Shown here: in pieces, positions 63,923 through 64,000 of the stretch | How positions within the stretch are numbered: the first letter of the stretch is position 1 | Layout: the number at the start of each line of letters is the position of its first letter | Assembly (NCBI GenBank): GCA_943789485.1 | Contig: CALSUH010000016.1 | Span: forward strand, 1-64,000 | From: an uncultured Pseudomonadales bacterium | GTDB taxonomy: Bacteria > Pseudomonadota > Gammaproteobacteria > Pseudomonadales > Pseudohongiellaceae | Direction of reading: 5' to 3' | DNA: 64,000 bases | Notes under the pieces: model-generated | The model's input: the letters and a program-made list of their open reading frames with translations, nothing else | Databases searched by the model: none | Told to the model about the DNA's origin: nothing | Position numbers and translations under genes: made by a program

Positions 63923-64000
63923 CTTTCCCTATTGAATCAGGAATCAAAGGGATCAAAGTGTTTTAATTTACGACTATAGAGAGATTTTTAGAACACTCAT

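Overview
The window looks like chromosomal DNA of a free-living, probably aquatic, gammaproteobacterium. This rests on complete housekeeping gene strings in the classic gammaproteobacterial order (miaB-phoH-ybeY-corC-leuS-lptE-holA and proA-nadD-rsfS-rlmH-mrdA-rodA-rlpA-dacA-ybeD-lipB-lipA), plus slyX, greB and a DUF1820 gene. I cannot name a genus from sequence alone. No tRNA, rRNA, CRISPR array, transposase or phage gene was seen.

Layout. 1-1033: tail of a type IV pilus minor-pilin cluster (pilV cut by the edge, and a fimT/gspH-like gene with an in-frame TAG). 1252-5048: TSUP permease and a PhoP/PhoQ-like two-component pair with PepSY and glycine-zipper envelope genes. 5049-7554: a membrane-anchored cold-shock-domain protein bracketed by three copies of a ~70-bp repeat, slyX, and a fatty acid desaturase behind a palindrome. 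7771-10675: a tight TlpA / DUF4266 lipoprotein / DUF3570 / ApbE cluster, probably a periplasmic flavin or thiol redox module. 10672-11668: srkA broken by seven frameshifts. 12297-20345: RNA-modification, ribosome-maturation and envelope housekeeping operon. 20349-35341: a variable interval with an M3 peptidase, a 7TM-DISM sensor kinase lacking its phospho-histidine, a Tat-exported HAD dehalogenase, a sodium symporter, a cyclophilin, an Hsp70-like protein, an M1 peptidase and a sterol-desaturase-family enzyme. 35389-45834: lipoate and cell-elongation operon. 46089-55042: NhaC antiporter, DUF523/DUF1722, GIY-YIG, MBL-fold, serA, serC, dinB, greB and a GlxA-type regulator. 55138-63922: an accessory region with a formylglycine-generating-enzyme remnant, DMT exporter, TauD-type dioxygenase, a Baeyer-Villiger monooxygenase fused to an ester hydrolase, a cytochrome c/copper monooxygenase protein, a broken TetR gene carrying an inserted palindromic element, and a secreted protein of unknown function.

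How the genes may work together. The strongest candidate for an under-described system is 57906-63922. There one polypeptide appears to oxidise a ketone to an ester and hydrolyse that ester. The divergent genes encode exported proteins, one with a c-heme motif and copper-monooxygenase motifs, and a TetR-type regulator with matching ATGTCA-WW-TGA sites on both sides. The substrate is unknown; ketones from terpenoid, steroid or alicyclic degradation are reasonable guesses. The second candidate is the TlpA-DUF4266-DUF3570-ApbE cluster.

Data-quality warning. Ten frameshifts (seven in srkA, one each in phoH, the M3 peptidase gene and proA) are each repaired by removing one base. Nine of these lie in short homopolymer runs. 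This pattern resembles insertion-type sequencing errors more than natural decay, so those genes may be intact in the organism.
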